NCBI RefSeq assembly: GCF_024195285.1
Contig: NZ_JALHBS010000106.1
Span: forward strand, 1 to 51,118
DNA: 51,118 nucleotides
Direction of reading: 5' to 3'
From: Aurantimonas marianensis
Lineage (GTDB): Bacteria > Pseudomonadota > Alphaproteobacteria > Rhizobiales > Rhizobiaceae
In this document: piece after piece, positions 1 through 8,520 of the stretch
Layout: every line of letters starts with the position of its first letter
How positions within the stretch are numbered: the first letter of the stretch is position 1
Notes under the pieces: generated by a model
What the model was told of the DNA's origin: nothing
Database searches by the model: none
What the model saw: the letters and a program-made list of their open reading frames with translations, nothing else
Translations under genes and position numbers: made by a program

Positions 1-137
1 CAATAGGCGAAGAGGTTCATGCCGGCGGCGATGACGAAAGCGATCATCATGCCGGCGCGGCCGCCGACCAGAAGCCCCAGCCCCATGAAAAGGGCGGTCA
101 TGAAGGCGATCAGCATCGCCGTCTTGATCATGTTCAT
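1..137 (-). CDS. htpX: HtpX membrane zinc metalloprotease, N-terminal fragment
   Basis: Only the first 45 codons are in the window; the gene runs off the left edge. The visible protein starts [20 protein letters not shown] and continues through [20 protein letters not shown], which is the first two-helix membrane hairpin of HtpX as I know it from alphaproteobacteria. HtpX is an inner-membrane quality-control protease with a cytoplasmic HEXXH site, which lies outside the window. It is divergent from the DUF1674 gene across about 210 bases, so both promoters probably lie there. The catalytic part cannot be checked here. Confidence 0.8.
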   Translation of the reverse strand, partial: MNMIKTAMLIAFMTALFMGLGLLVGGRAGMMIAFVIAAGMNLFAY

Positions 138-351
138 GGGACGGTCCCAACTCCTTTGCTGGCGGCGCGGTCGATCCGCGCCTATCGCCTGCGAATCTGG
201 TGATCGCAGGTCGCCGCCGCAATGTCGACGCCGCGCGAGCGTTTCAGCCGCTCCGCGCAATGACCGCCGCGACCGCGCTGGTCGCTGTGGGCAATTGCCG
301 AACGGCTCCCTATCTTGCCAGCACCGATCGTCGACCAGGACCATCCCGCCA

Positions 352-618
352 ATGACCAACCCCGAAACGTCAGACTCCCCGCAAGCCGCCGCGACCGACG
401 GGCCGGCCGATCCGGACCGCAACGACGCGCCCTCTGACCGTCGCTGTCTATCGGCCGCTGCCCGGCGCGCCCTTGCCGAGGCCGAAGCACGGCGTCGCGA
501 TCGCGACGCAGAGGCGAGCGATCCGGCCGGCCGGCGGAAGGAGCTGAATGGCCGCGACGGCCCGGAACCGGTCCGCTACGGCGATTGGGAGAAAAACGGC
601 CTGATCTCGGATTTCTGA
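352..618 (+). CDS. DUF1674 family small protein (SdhAF4-like)
   Basis: This 88-residue protein has a low-complexity acidic and basic N-terminal half and ends in the family signature [22 protein letters not shown]1674 (Pfam PF07896) includes mitochondrial succinate dehydrogenase assembly factor 4, which helps flavinated SdhA join the complex; the bacterial members are presumed similar. The start at 352 is the ATG that leaves only the family-sized protein. The same frame is open upstream to position 19, but there it overlaps htpX. It is divergent from htpX, a neighbour pairing I recall from other Hyphomicrobiales. The family call is firm; a role in SDH assembly is inferred. Confidence 0.85.
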   Translation: MTNPETSDSPQAAATDGPADPDRNDAPSDRRCLSAAARRALAEAEARRRDRDAEASDPAGRRKELNGRDGPEPVRYGDWEKNGLISDF

Positions 619-726
619 TTTGCGGGCTCCAAGCCCGGAAAAGCGGGCTGCACCCGGCATCCAAGGGCAATGACGAAGGATGCTTTTCAGCTTATGATTG
701 TGGGCACCCTGTCCTAAGGGAAACCC

Positions 727-804
727 ATGCCATCCACGAGGCAACTCAGCGTGGGGAAGACACGACACCTGGAGCGAGCCTTCGCGCTCTGGTGGACTAA
801 TTGA
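727..804 (+). CDS. possible 25-residue micro-ORF, unrecognised
   Basis: A short frame begins MPSTRQLSVGKTRHLERA and ends WWTN before TGA. It follows AAGGGAAACCC, a weak ribosome-binding site inside a small CCCT...AGGG hairpin (about 705-719). The gap between the DUF1674 gene and the nuclease gene (619-867) has no other gene-like content; a hairpin AGCCCG...CGGGCT lies at about 631-648. I do not recognise the peptide, its third-position GC is lower than in neighbouring genes, and it could be chance. Confidence 0.2.
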   Translation: MPSTRQLSVGKTRHLERAFALWWTN

Positions 805-867
805 CTTCTTTCGAATCCGGTATAGGAATAATATCCGCATCACAGATGATTCGGATCGTCCGCTGCC

Positions 868-1386
868 GTGAGACATTTCATCCATACCATTTTCGGTTGC
901 ACTGCCGTCCTGCTTGCGCTCGGGGTAGCGACCGGTGCCGGCGAGACCGGCGATGCGTATCTGCGCGAGATCGCCGGGCCGGTGGAGGCGCGTGTGATCA
1001 AAGTACGCGACGGCGATACGATCATGGTCGAGGCGTTCATCTGGCCGATGCAGTCCGTCCATGTCGCGGTTCGCCTGCGCGGGATCGACGCCCCGGAGCA
1101 TCGCGGCGGCTGCCCGGCGGAGAAAGCCGCGGCGCAAGTGGCGACAGATCGGCTCAAGCAGCTGCTTGGCGGCGGAAACGTCACCTTGACCGGCATTTCC
1201 GGCGACAAATATTTTGGCCGCGTGCTGGCCAGCCTGTCGGCAACGGACGGCATCGACGTCGCCGACCGGTTGCTGCGCGAGGGCCTTGTTGTCCGTTATG
1301 AGGGCGGAAAACGGCGCGATTGGTGCAAAGGCGCCGTGTTGGGTGACCTCGGCACAGCCGAACGTCGGCAAGGCGGGCGCGGATAG
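868..1386 (+). CDS. secreted thermonuclease-family (SNase-like) protein
   Basis: The protein has 172 residues and starts at GTG. Residues 1-24 look like a signal peptide (hydrophobic core TAVLLALGVATGAG), so it is probably periplasmic or secreted. The staphylococcal-nuclease fold follows: VIKVRDGDTI, then VRLRGIDAPE carrying the Arg and Glu of the active site, then YFGRVLA carrying the second Arg. Such proteins are calcium-dependent phosphodiesterases acting on DNA or RNA. The Cys residues around GGCPAEKA and DWCKG may form a disulfide. The start is uncertain because no clear Shine-Dalgarno precedes the GTG. It is followed after 115 bases by the fatty-acid cyclopropanation gene, with a parS site between them. 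Confidence 0.8.
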   Translation: MRHFIHTIFGCTAVLLALGVATGAGETGDAYLREIAGPVEARVIKVRDGDTIMVEAFIWPMQSVHVAVRLRGIDAPEHRGGCPAEKAAAQVATDRLKQLLGGGNVTLTGISGDKYFGRVLASLSATDGIDVADRLLREGLVVRYEGGKRRDWCKGAVLGDLGTAERRQGGRG

Positions 1387-1474
1387 GCTTGTTCGGCCGT
1401 AGACCCCCGACAAGCATTGCGCGCCTGTGTCGCCGACCGTCGCTTCTTTCACACGCTGTGGTAGCCTCTTCACG

Positions 1475-1490
1475 AATTTCACGTGAAACA
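1475..1490. other. parS-like ParB-binding site
   Basis: The sequence is AATTTCACGTGAAACA, 14 of 16 matches to the bacterial parS consensus TGTTTCACGTGAAACA. It lies just upstream of the cyclopropane synthase start, and its right end runs into the AGGAGG of that gene, so ParB could also affect translation initiation or transcription here. It is one of nine such sites in the window. Confidence 0.7.
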
Positions 1491-1501
1491 GGAGGCCGGT
1501 C

Positions 1502-2782
1502 ATGGCAACGGGCGAAGCGAAGCTGGAAGCCATCGTCCGGCAGGCGATCGCCGCTTTCCAGCCCAAGATCGCGGTCCGGCTGTGGACCGGCGAACGCATC
1601 GGTCCCGCGGACGGACCCGTCCTTACCCTGCACGATCCGGCCGCAATCGCACGCCTCGCCATCCGCCCGACCATCGCCACCGCCGTGGAATTATGGATGG
1701 CCAAGGCCGCCGATATCGAGGGCGGCACGATCTTCGATATCGCCGCCGCGCGCTCCGACATCCGCACCAGGGACGCGCTGAAGAAGCTCGACAAATTGCG
1801 GATCGCCGCCGCGCTGCCGGCGCTCTACGCCCTGGCGCGCAAGGGCACGAAGGACGCCAAGGCGGCACCCCAGGCGGGCGTCGGGGCCGATGCCAGCGGC
1901 TCGTCGATGGCGGCGATCCAGTTCCATTACGACATCTCGAACGATTTCTACCGGCTCTTCCTCGACGAGAGGATGCTGTATTCCTGCGCCTATTTCGACG
2001 GCTGGCACGACGACATCGACAAGGCGCAGCGCGACAAGCTGGAGATGATCTGCCGCAAGCTTCGGCTGAAACCGGGCGAACGCCTGCTCGACATCGGCTG
2101 CGGCTGGGGCGCGCTGCTGATTCATGCCGCCGAGAATTACGGGATCACCGGCCACGGCGTGACGCTGAGCCAGGCCCAATACGACCTCGCTCGCGAACGC
2201 GTCGCGGCGAAAGGACTGGGCGATCGGGTGACGATCGAGCTCAAGCCCTTCCAGGAGGTCGCCGGAAGCTTCGACAAGATTGCCTCGATCGGCATGTTCG
2301 AGCATGTCGGCTGGGCCCATCACGACGCCTATTTCGCCGCCGTGCGCAAGCTCTTGCGGCCGAACGGTCTCTATCTTCACCACGCCATCACCCGGCCGGC
2401 CAAGGCGACCGACAAGGCCTTCTTGAAGGGCACCAAGGAATATGCGGCGATCATCCGCTACATCTTCCCCGGCGCCGAACTCGACCATGTCGGCCACTCC
2501 GCGCAAAAACTGGAGGCGCACCGTTTCGAGGTGCATGATGTCGAGAATTGGCGCGAGCATTATGGCCGCACCTGCCGGCTCTGGCACGACCGTCTGCGCG
2601 CCAATATGGAGGAAGCGTCGCGGATCGCCGGAGAGCCCCGCGCCCGGCTGTGGCTGCTCTATCTCGCCGGCGTGTCGCTGGGCTTCACCCGTGGCGGATT
2701 GCTGATCTACCAGACGCTCGCCTCGCGGCGGGCAAAGGGACCGGCCGAGCTGCCGCCGACGCGGCGCGACCTGTATCGGTAA
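1502..2782 (+). CDS. cyclopropane-fatty-acyl-phospholipid synthase family methyltransferase
   Basis: The protein has 426 residues. CFA synthases move a methylene group from S-adenosylmethionine to the cis double bond of membrane phospholipid acyl chains. Residues 1-130 form the lipid-binding N-terminal region. HYDISNDFY (about 142-150) and the YSCAYF segment are typical of the family. The SAM-binding motif LDIGCGWG is at 196-203, followed by GVTLSQAQYDLA and the SIGMFEHVG segment. An AGGAGG sits nine bases before the ATG. Members of this superfamily include true CFA synthases and related fatty-acid methyltransferases; I cannot tell which modification is made. Confidence 0.9.
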   Translation: MATGEAKLEAIVRQAIAAFQPKIAVRLWTGERIGPADGPVLTLHDPAAIARLAIRPTIATAVELWMAKAADIEGGTIFDIAAARSDIRTRDALKKLDKLRIAAALPALYALARKGTKDAKAAPQAGVGADASGSSMAAIQFHYDISNDFYRLFLDERMLYSCAYFDGWHDDIDKAQRDKLEMICRKLRLKPGERLLDIGCGWGALLIHAAENYGITGHGVTLSQAQYDLARERVAAKGLGDRVTIELKPFQEVAGSFDKIASIGMFEHVGWAHHDAYFAAVRKLLRPNGLYLHHAITRPAKATDKAFLKGTKEYAAIIRYIFPGAELDHVGHSAQKLEAHRFEVHDVENWREHYGRTCRLWHDRLRANMEEASRIAGEPRARLWLLYLAGVSLGFTRGGLLIYQTLASRRAKGPAELPPTRRDLYR

Positions 2783-2872
2783 GGACAGGGCGAATCGCAG
2801 CCTATACCGCCTCCGTTCCGCGCCGTGGTCGCGGCGAAGATCGGATTTCGATCGATTCACTTAGTTTCTCGC

Positions 2873-2897
2873 GGAACTTCTCTCCCTGTGGATCATT
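2873..2897 (+). promoter_or_regulatory. candidate EcfG-type (general stress response) promoter
   Basis: GGAAC at 2873-2877 is followed after 16 bases by CATT at 2894-2897, close to the alphaproteobacterial EcfG pattern GGAAC-N16/17-cGTT. It lies about 30 bases before the PRC-barrel gene start, the right place for a -35/-10 pair. Similarity by eye only; the -10 element departs from consensus by one base. Confidence 0.45.
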
Positions 2898-2927
2898 ATT
2901 TCGTGATCACCAATGGGAGTTAAAGCA

Positions 2928-3815
2928 ATGAGAAACGCTCTCTACACGGCCCTCCTTGCGGGCGTCGTCATGCCCTTCGCCGCCTTCGCGCAGGATGCCG
3001 CCACCCCGCCGCCAACCGATACGCAGCCAGCCACCGAGGCGCCCGCAGACGCCACCGCGCCGGCTGATGCGACCGCACCGGCCGACACCACGGCTCCGGC
3101 CGAGGGAACCGACGCCGCGGACCCGGCCGAAGGCGAACCGATGTCGCTGGACGATTCGAGGGCGATGCCCGATTCGGGCGCGGCGCCGGACGCGGCGCAG
3201 GCCCCTGATGCCACCGCCACCGATGCGGCTCCGGACGCCGCGGCGATGGACACGGCCGGGGCGACCGACGCGACCATGGCCGACGGCCCGTTCGTCGTCG
3301 TTCCGCCGACCGGCGCGTGGCGCGTCGAGGACCTCGACGGCCAGGACGTCTATGACACGGCCGGTGAACGGATCGGGTCGATCACCGATGTGCTCGTCTC
3401 GGAGGACGGCACCGTAATCGCGGTGCTCGTCGGCGTCGGTGGCTTCCTCGGCATCGGCCAGAAGGATGTCGCGGTGGCGATGGACGCGCTCCAATTCGGC
3501 CCAGGCAAGACCGAAGGCCTTCCCAAGGAGTCCGAAATGGCGGCCGCCGCTCCCGCGCCGGCCGACCCGGCCGCTGGCGGCGCGGCGACGAGCGTCGACC
3601 CGGCTGCGGGCGGAGCGGTCGAGGCCCCGGCCGAGCCGCAGACCCCGGTGGTTGGCGAGGACAATTTGCCGGACCGGATCGTCTTGAACGTCTCGCGCGA
3701 GCAGCTTGAGGCCGCGCCGGCCTATGGCGAGCCGGAAGAAGCCGAGGAAGCCGCGCCGGCTCCCGACGCGGGGATGGTTCCGGCCGAGGGGGAGCCGCAA
3801 CCGGCCCAGCAATAA
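2928..3815 (+). CDS. PRC-barrel domain protein with signal peptide and Ala/Pro/Asp-rich linkers
   Basis: The protein has 295 residues from the ATG at 2928, which has GGAG eight bases upstream; an in-frame ATG at 2913 overlaps that ribosome-binding site and is less likely. Residues 1-21 form a signal peptide ending AAFAQ. Residues 22-120 are Ala/Pro/Asp/Thr-rich with a six-residue tandem repeat (PADATA). A PRC-barrel follows at about 125-195 (WRVEDLDGQDVYDTAGERIG, then a GFLGIGQKDVAV strand), then a second Ala/Pro-rich tail with one conserved stretch DRIVLNVSREQLEAAP. PRC-barrels bind protein or RNA partners; secreted ones are common in rhizobial stress responses, which fits the EcfG-like promoter. 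Specific function unknown. Confidence 0.75.
   Translation: MRNALYTALLAGVVMPFAAFAQDAATPPPTDTQPATEAPADATAPADATAPADTTAPAEGTDAADPAEGEPMSLDDSRAMPDSGAAPDAAQAPDATATDAAPDAAAMDTAGATDATMADGPFVVVPPTGAWRVEDLDGQDVYDTAGERIGSITDVLVSEDGTVIAVLVGVGGFLGIGQKDVAVAMDALQFGPGKTEGLPKESEMAAAAPAPADPAAGGAATSVDPAAGGAVEAPAEPQTPVVGEDNLPDRIVLNVSREQLEAAPAYGEPEEAEEAAPAPDAGMVPAEGEPQPAQQ
3042..3113 (+). repeat. 18-bp tandem repeat inside the PRC-barrel gene
   Basis: Four imperfect copies of an 18-base unit encode the six-residue motif PA(D/E)xTA. Copies differ mainly at third codon positions, so selection appears to be on the peptide. Copy number may vary between strains. Confidence 0.6.
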
Positions 3816-3862
3816 CGCCACTCGGATCGGCCCGATTTCTGCGGCCGATCTTTCCATCGCCA

Positions 3863-3895
3863 CCCGTCCCGGTCATCGACCGGGGCGGGTTTTTT
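3863..3895 (+). terminator. intrinsic terminator of the PRC-barrel gene
   Basis: CCCGTCCCGGTC, a three-base loop, then GACCGGGGCGGG and a run of six T form a 12-bp stem with one G-T wobble, about 50 bases after the stop codon. Confidence 0.85.
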
Positions 3896-4030
3896 GCGTT
3901 CCGGGACCGGCATGGCCGTAAACGGTCGAGGAGCCCCGCAAGCGGGAGCGGAATACAGGGGCCGGCCGCTCCCGGTCTGCCATTCGACCGCCGCTGGCGG
4001 ACCCCGCCGCCGGAATGGATTCGCCGAATC

Positions 4031-4062
4031 AAAAGGCCGCTTCCCGTTTCCAGGAAGCGGCC
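4031..4062 (-). terminator. intrinsic terminator of the 4.1-kb micro-gene
   Basis: On the minus strand GGCCGCTTCC, an eight-base loop and GGAAGCGGCC form a perfect 10-bp stem followed by TTTT (4034-4031). It lies 52 bases after the micro-ORF stop and about 250 bases after acs, so it most likely ends the micro-ORF transcript. The stretch 3896-4030 holds nothing else I can identify. Confidence 0.75.
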
Positions 4063-4114
4063 CCGTGACTCTCGTATGCCGGGGGTCTTTCGACCGTGAC
4101 CGGACCCGACTGTC

Positions 4115-4192
4115 TCAGGCGAAGCGCGAAGGCTGCTCCGTCGCCTGACCAAGACATTGAGACCCAACCGGCATCTGGAAATCACTCGACAT
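4115..4192 (-). CDS. 25-residue micro-ORF with maximal Shine-Dalgarno, unrecognised
   Basis: The peptide begins MSSDFQMPVGSQCLGQ and ends in PSRFA before TGA. It has one Cys and no membrane segment or signal peptide. The ribosome-binding site (AGGAGGTGATCC, one base before ATG) is the complement of an unusually long part of the 16S 3' end. The gene sits alone between acs and the PRC-barrel gene. A possible promoter about 40 bases upstream and a strong terminator 52 bases downstream give a predicted transcript near 200 nt. Strong initiation plus discrete ends argue for real expression, as a peptide or as a dual-function RNA. I do not recognise the family and assign no function. Confidence 0.6.
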   Translation of the reverse strand: MSSDFQMPVGSQCLGQATEQPSRFA

Positions 4193-4193
4193 T

Positions 4194-4208
4194 GGATCAC
4201 CTCCTTTC
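4194..4208 (-). promoter_or_regulatory. extended Shine-Dalgarno complementary to the 16S rRNA 3' end
   Basis: The plus strand at 4192-4208 reads TTGGATCACCTCCTTTC, essentially the 3' end of alphaproteobacterial 16S rRNA. The minus-strand transcript therefore carries its complement, with GGAGG centred about seven bases before the micro-ORF ATG. Usual Shine-Dalgarno pairing is 4-8 bases, so this is exceptional. It is not an rRNA gene fragment: no other 16S sequence is present. Confidence 0.8.
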
Positions 4209-4228
4209 GCTTCGTTAAACACGCCGTA

Positions 4229-4258
4229 AGTATGGGGCCATAAAACGCGCAAACGCAA
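4229..4258 (-). promoter_or_regulatory. possible promoter of the micro-gene
   Basis: On the minus strand TTGCGT is followed after 18 bases by CATACT (4234-4229). Each box matches the sigma-70 hexamers at about four positions. Placed between acs and the micro-ORF, it would start a transcript with about 30 bases of leader. Confidence 0.3.
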
Positions 4259-4315
4259 GACAATGGCGTTTTTCGCGCCAGCCTGACGCAAGTTCGTCGT
4301 CCCCGGCGACGCCGA

Positions 4316-6265
<1,950 letters not shown>

Positions 6266-6352
6266 GTGTCGCCTCCCGTATCGTCCCGGCGGTCCCCCGC
6301 CTCTTGCAGGCAACTTAGGGTGAAAGGGGAGAGGCGGTCCAGCCGCGACCCG

Positions 6353-7435
6353 TCAGACTTTCGGGGGTAGCGTGTCTTCGGCGGGGGCCGTCTCGCCGAC
6401 ATAGCCGCCAAGCGTATCCTTCACATAAAGATCCTCGACCATGGTCTTGACGATGGCGACGAAGGGCACCGCCAGCGCGACGCCGACCAAACCGAACAAC
6501 AAACCGAAGACAAGCTGCGATCCGAGCGTCAGGGCCGGGGGCAGGGCGGTGGCCCAGCGCTGCGCCATCGGCTGGGTGACATTGCTCTCGACACCCTGGA
6601 TGACGACATAGACCGCGAGGCCGTAAAGGGCCATCTGCGGGCTGTCGGCAAAGCCCGCCAGGACGATGACGACGCCGGCGACGAAGGGCCCAAGCGTCGG
6701 CACGAAGGCGAGCAGTCCCGCCTGCAGCGCCAGCAGGAAGGCGTTCGGCATACCGATGGCCCACAGGCCGAGAAGCGAGACGACGAAAACCGTCGCCATG
6801 GAGATCGCCTGGCCGGCCAGCCACATCGTCAGCTGATGCGCGCTGTTGCGCAGCGTTGCGGTGATCCGCGCGCGCCGGGATATCGGAAACAGATTGACGA
6901 TCCCGCGCCGGTAGAGATCCGGCTGCCATGAAACGAAGATAGCGATGAACGCCACGACGAAGGCATTGCCTATGCCGCCGAGGATGGCGTAGGCGGCCCG
7001 GGACGCTGACGAAAACAGACCCGAGGCGCTGGGCAGCAACCCACCTATCGTCTGGTCGTCCGTTTCGGTGCCGCCGGACAAACCCGACTCCTGGACCATT
7101 TCCGCCAACCGGTCGATCTGGCCCGCCACGGTTTGGGCGAGGTCGTTGAACTGCTGGAAAATCACCACCCCGCCCCAGACGAAGCCCGCCGCGATCAGCA
7201 GGAATAGCAGGAGATAGGCCACCAGAAGGCCGACCGTACGGGGAACACCGGCATATCCGAGTCCGGACGCAAGGCCCGTAAATGTCGCCGCCAGCAACAA
7301 TCCCGCCAGAATGAGGAAAAAGGCCAGCGATGCCGTCCAGAACACGAACACCGCCATGCCGACGGCCGTGACGATCGCGGTCGCGATCAGGGTTCTGCGG
7401 ACAAAGACTGTCTCGCTCGCTGTCTGCTCTGCCAT
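6353..7435 (-). CDS. AI-2E family (PerM/UPF0118) membrane transporter
   Basis: The 360-residue protein has about eight hydrophobic segments: a pair at residues 15-60, one near 65-90, a soluble loop at about 95-145, then a membrane block from about 145 that includes GLLAFVPTLGPFVAGVVIVL and VIQGVESNVTQPMAQRWA, signatures of the family. Members include Na+/H+ antiporters and the autoinducer-2 exporter TqsA, and many have no known substrate. No LuxS or Lsr gene is near, so an AI-2 role is not supported. The 7436-7681 gap upstream holds no gene I can support. Confidence 0.85.
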   Translation of the reverse strand: MAEQTASETVFVRRTLIATAIVTAVGMAVFVFWTASLAFFLILAGLLLAATFTGLASGLGYAGVPRTVGLLVAYLLLFLLIAAGFVWGGVVIFQQFNDLAQTVAGQIDRLAEMVQESGLSGGTETDDQTIGGLLPSASGLFSSASRAAYAILGGIGNAFVVAFIAIFVSWQPDLYRRGIVNLFPISRRARITATLRNSAHQLTMWLAGQAISMATVFVVSLLGLWAIGMPNAFLLALQAGLLAFVPTLGPFVAGVVIVLAGFADSPQMALYGLAVYVVIQGVESNVTQPMAQRWATALPPALTLGSQLVFGLLFGLVGVALAVPFVAIVKTMVEDLYVKDTLGGYVGETAPAEDTLPPKV

Positions 7436-7681
7436 GCGAAGGCCTCTGCGATGATGACGAGAGGCAAAGCCGAGACCTGACTTTGCCGATGCCCATCAGA
7501 ATAGGCAATTTGGGAAACTATCCACTCCATCGTTGGCCAGCCAAGCTTTTCCCGCGGTCCGCAGCCCTGCGGCGGGTTGTACGCATCCGTCGCCGGCACG
7601 GCATGCAATTTCGCCAATGCCGTCGGTCCTTGCGTTGCTGAGCCTGGGACGAGGAGCCTTGATCCTGACCGCGACGCCGCG

Positions 7682-8356
7682 TCAGCCGTACTCCCGCTCG
7701 CCGAAGATCGCCGAGCCGACGCGCACGGACGTCGCGCCGAAGGCGATCGCCGCCTCGAAATCGCCGGACATGCCCATCGACAGCTTGGCGACCCCAGCCT
7801 CGCCGGCGATCTTGGCCAGCAGCGCGAAATGCGGGCCGGGATTTTCATCCGCCGGCGGAATGCACATCAGCCCCTCGATCTCCAGCCCATGCTCGGTCCG
7901 GCAGCGGGCGACGAAGGCCGCCGCCTCGCCCGGCGCGATGCCGGCCTTTTGCGGCTCCTCGCCGGTATTGACCTGAACGTAGAGGCGCGGATGCCGGCCC
8001 TGCTTGGCGCCTTCCCTGGCGATCGCGGCGGCGATCTTTTCCCGATCGACGCTCTCGATGACGTCGAACAGCGCCACCGCCTCGCCGGCCTTGTTCGACT
8101 GCAGCGGGCCGATCAGCCGCAGCTCGATGTCGGGGAAGCGTGTGCGCAGGGCCGGCCATTTGGCCTTGGCCTCCTGCACCTTGTTTTCACCGAAGATCCG
8201 CTGGCCGGCGGCGATCACCGGCAGGATCGCCTCCGCGTCATAGGTCTTGGAGACGGCGACGCGGTCGACCGCGTCGTCGGGCCGGCCCGCGTCCTTCGTC
8301 GCCGTGGCGATCCGTTCGCACACCGCCCGGTAACGTTCGCCTATCGTCTCGTCCAT
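7682..8356 (-). CDS. YggS/PROSC family pyridoxal-phosphate homeostasis protein
   Basis: The protein has 224 residues from the ATG at 8356, which has AAGGA five bases upstream; an ATG two codons earlier would overlap that site. It is a single-domain alanine-racemase-like TIM barrel that binds PLP through Lys37 in RVAVSKTY. FGENKVQEAKAKWP, LIGPLQSNKA and the phosphate-binding LSMGMSGDFEAAIAFGATSV near the end are diagnostic. YggS proteins have no clear enzyme activity; they buffer free PLP. It is divergent from leuS across 164 bases. Confidence 0.92.
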   Translation of the reverse strand: MDETIGERYRAVCERIATATKDAGRPDDAVDRVAVSKTYDAEAILPVIAAGQRIFGENKVQEAKAKWPALRTRFPDIELRLIGPLQSNKAGEAVALFDVIESVDREKIAAAIAREGAKQGRHPRLYVQVNTGEEPQKAGIAPGEAAAFVARCRTEHGLEIEGLMCIPPADENPGPHFALLAKIAGEAGVAKLSMGMSGDFEAAIAFGATSVRVGSAIFGEREYG

Positions 8357-8520
8357 GCTCATCCTTTTGCCGCTTCGGCGGCATTCAGCGTCGAATTTGC
8401 CGCGATTCGGCGAAATCTCGCCGGTTCGTGTTGAACGGGACGCGAACAACGGAGTAAGTCAAGCCGCATTGCCCACGCCCGACGGCCGCAGATGGCCGCG
8501 CCAGGATACCGACCCGCCGC

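Noticed and set aside
801-826. TTGACT...TATAGG as a promoter for the nuclease gene
   Set aside because: The spacing is only 14 bases, too short for sigma-70.
3894-4148. 84-codon plus-strand frame after the PRC-barrel gene
   Set aside because: It begins within the terminator tail, runs through a second terminator and opposes the micro-ORF; no protein-like features.
4192-4208. Plus-strand sequence identical to the 3' end of 16S rRNA
   Set aside because: No other rRNA sequence is present; it is the complement of the micro-ORF Shine-Dalgarno on the minus strand.
6353-7435. Autoinducer-2 transport from the AI-2E family name
   Set aside because: No LuxS or Lsr genes are near, and most family members have other or unknown substrates.
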